A DNA stretch of 64,000 bases from Diploptera punctata (lineage: Eukaryota > Arthropoda > Insecta > Blattodea > Blaberidae): NCBI GenBank assembly GCA_030220185.1, contig JASPKZ010004560.1, forward strand, positions 1 through 64,000, in the 5' to 3' direction. Below are positions 63,803-64,000 of this stretch, piece by piece. A model generated the notes under the pieces. It made no database searches. It was not told where the DNA came from and worked only from the letters and a program-made list of their open reading frames with translations. The stretch's first letter is position 1; each line of letters opens with the position of its first letter. The translations under genes were made by a program, and so were the position numbers.

Positions 63803-64000
63803 AATGCCCCAGGTTGTCATTTCGACATATCTGGTGTTATCTCCTGTCATTGGCGTAATTGTAACCCACTTCTGAGGTTGAGGCCCCTGGAAGGCGGGGT
63901 TTACGGCTGCCCCAATGATTTGGTGGGTGATGATTATGATAGTGGTACGCCAGGAGACTCCTTAATCCTAAACTTAGTCTAAGGTGAATATGAATGCTGA
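63803..64000 (-). mobile_element. SINE B, 3' part, running off the window end
   Basis: AATGCCCCAGGTTGTCATTT, CCACTTCTGAGGTTG and CTGGAAGGCGGGGTTTACGG match the 3' half of the copy at 9230. The tRNA-like head lies beyond 64000. Confidence 0.8.

Overview
This window comes from a large, AT-rich, repeat-dominated animal genome, almost certainly an insect. The repeat types (tRNA-derived SINEs, RTE/BovB-like and CR1/L2-like LINEs, Ty3/gypsy, Tc1/mariner, pogo and piggyBac-type DNA elements) and the spliced, methionine-initiated tetraspan exon fit an arthropod. A cockroach (Blattodea) is my best guess from general resemblance of the repeats; nothing in the window proves it. No operons, prokaryotic signals or CRISPR arrays are present.

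Layout. 1-6.97 kb: a decayed Ty3/gypsy LTR retrotransposon on + (coiled-coil leader repeats, gag, protease, RT, RNase H, integrase, all frameshifted, then an LTR-like 3' region). 7-18.5 kb: LINE tails, four SINE copies or fragments, a TIR element (8652-11114) filled with later insertions, a piggyBac-type MITE, long AT-rich stretches without recognisable genes, and a degenerate ~180-bp satellite (17.5-18.5 kb). 18641-18857: the only host-gene candidate, the first coding exon of a claudin/LHFPL-type tetraspan membrane protein, ending in a canonical GTAAGT donor; the rest of that gene is not visible. 19.5-22.3 kb: tRNA-like inverted-repeat arms split by a LINE, a second SINE type, and an HTH transposon remnant. 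22.4-26.7 kb (-): an apparently intact two-ORF CR1/L2-group LINE with ORF1, an endonuclease/RT ORF2 of 980 codons and a structured 3' end. 27-31 kb: microsatellites, a third SINE type, nested LINE tails and a pogo-like element. 31-33.3 kb: a ~295-bp tandem satellite whose every unit carries a tRNA-like module, interrupted by LINE 3' ends. 33-64 kb: dozens of 5'-truncated RTE-like LINE fragments in both orientations, SINEs with clear target-site duplications, mariner, Tc1-type and foldback elements, and many (AAT)n or (AT)n tracts that are largely LINE/SINE tails.

How the parts work together: the CR1-like and RTE-like LINEs encode the endonuclease and RT; the SINEs encode nothing, and one family ends in a tail resembling an RTE 3' end, suggesting it borrowed that machinery. 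The same 3' hairpins recur in independent LINE copies with compensatory changes. Most microsatellites lie at LINE/SINE 3' ends. The most unusual structures are the tRNA-like satellite, the mosaic SINEs carrying an antisense AG|GT splice-like motif, and the covarying LINE 3' stem-loop.
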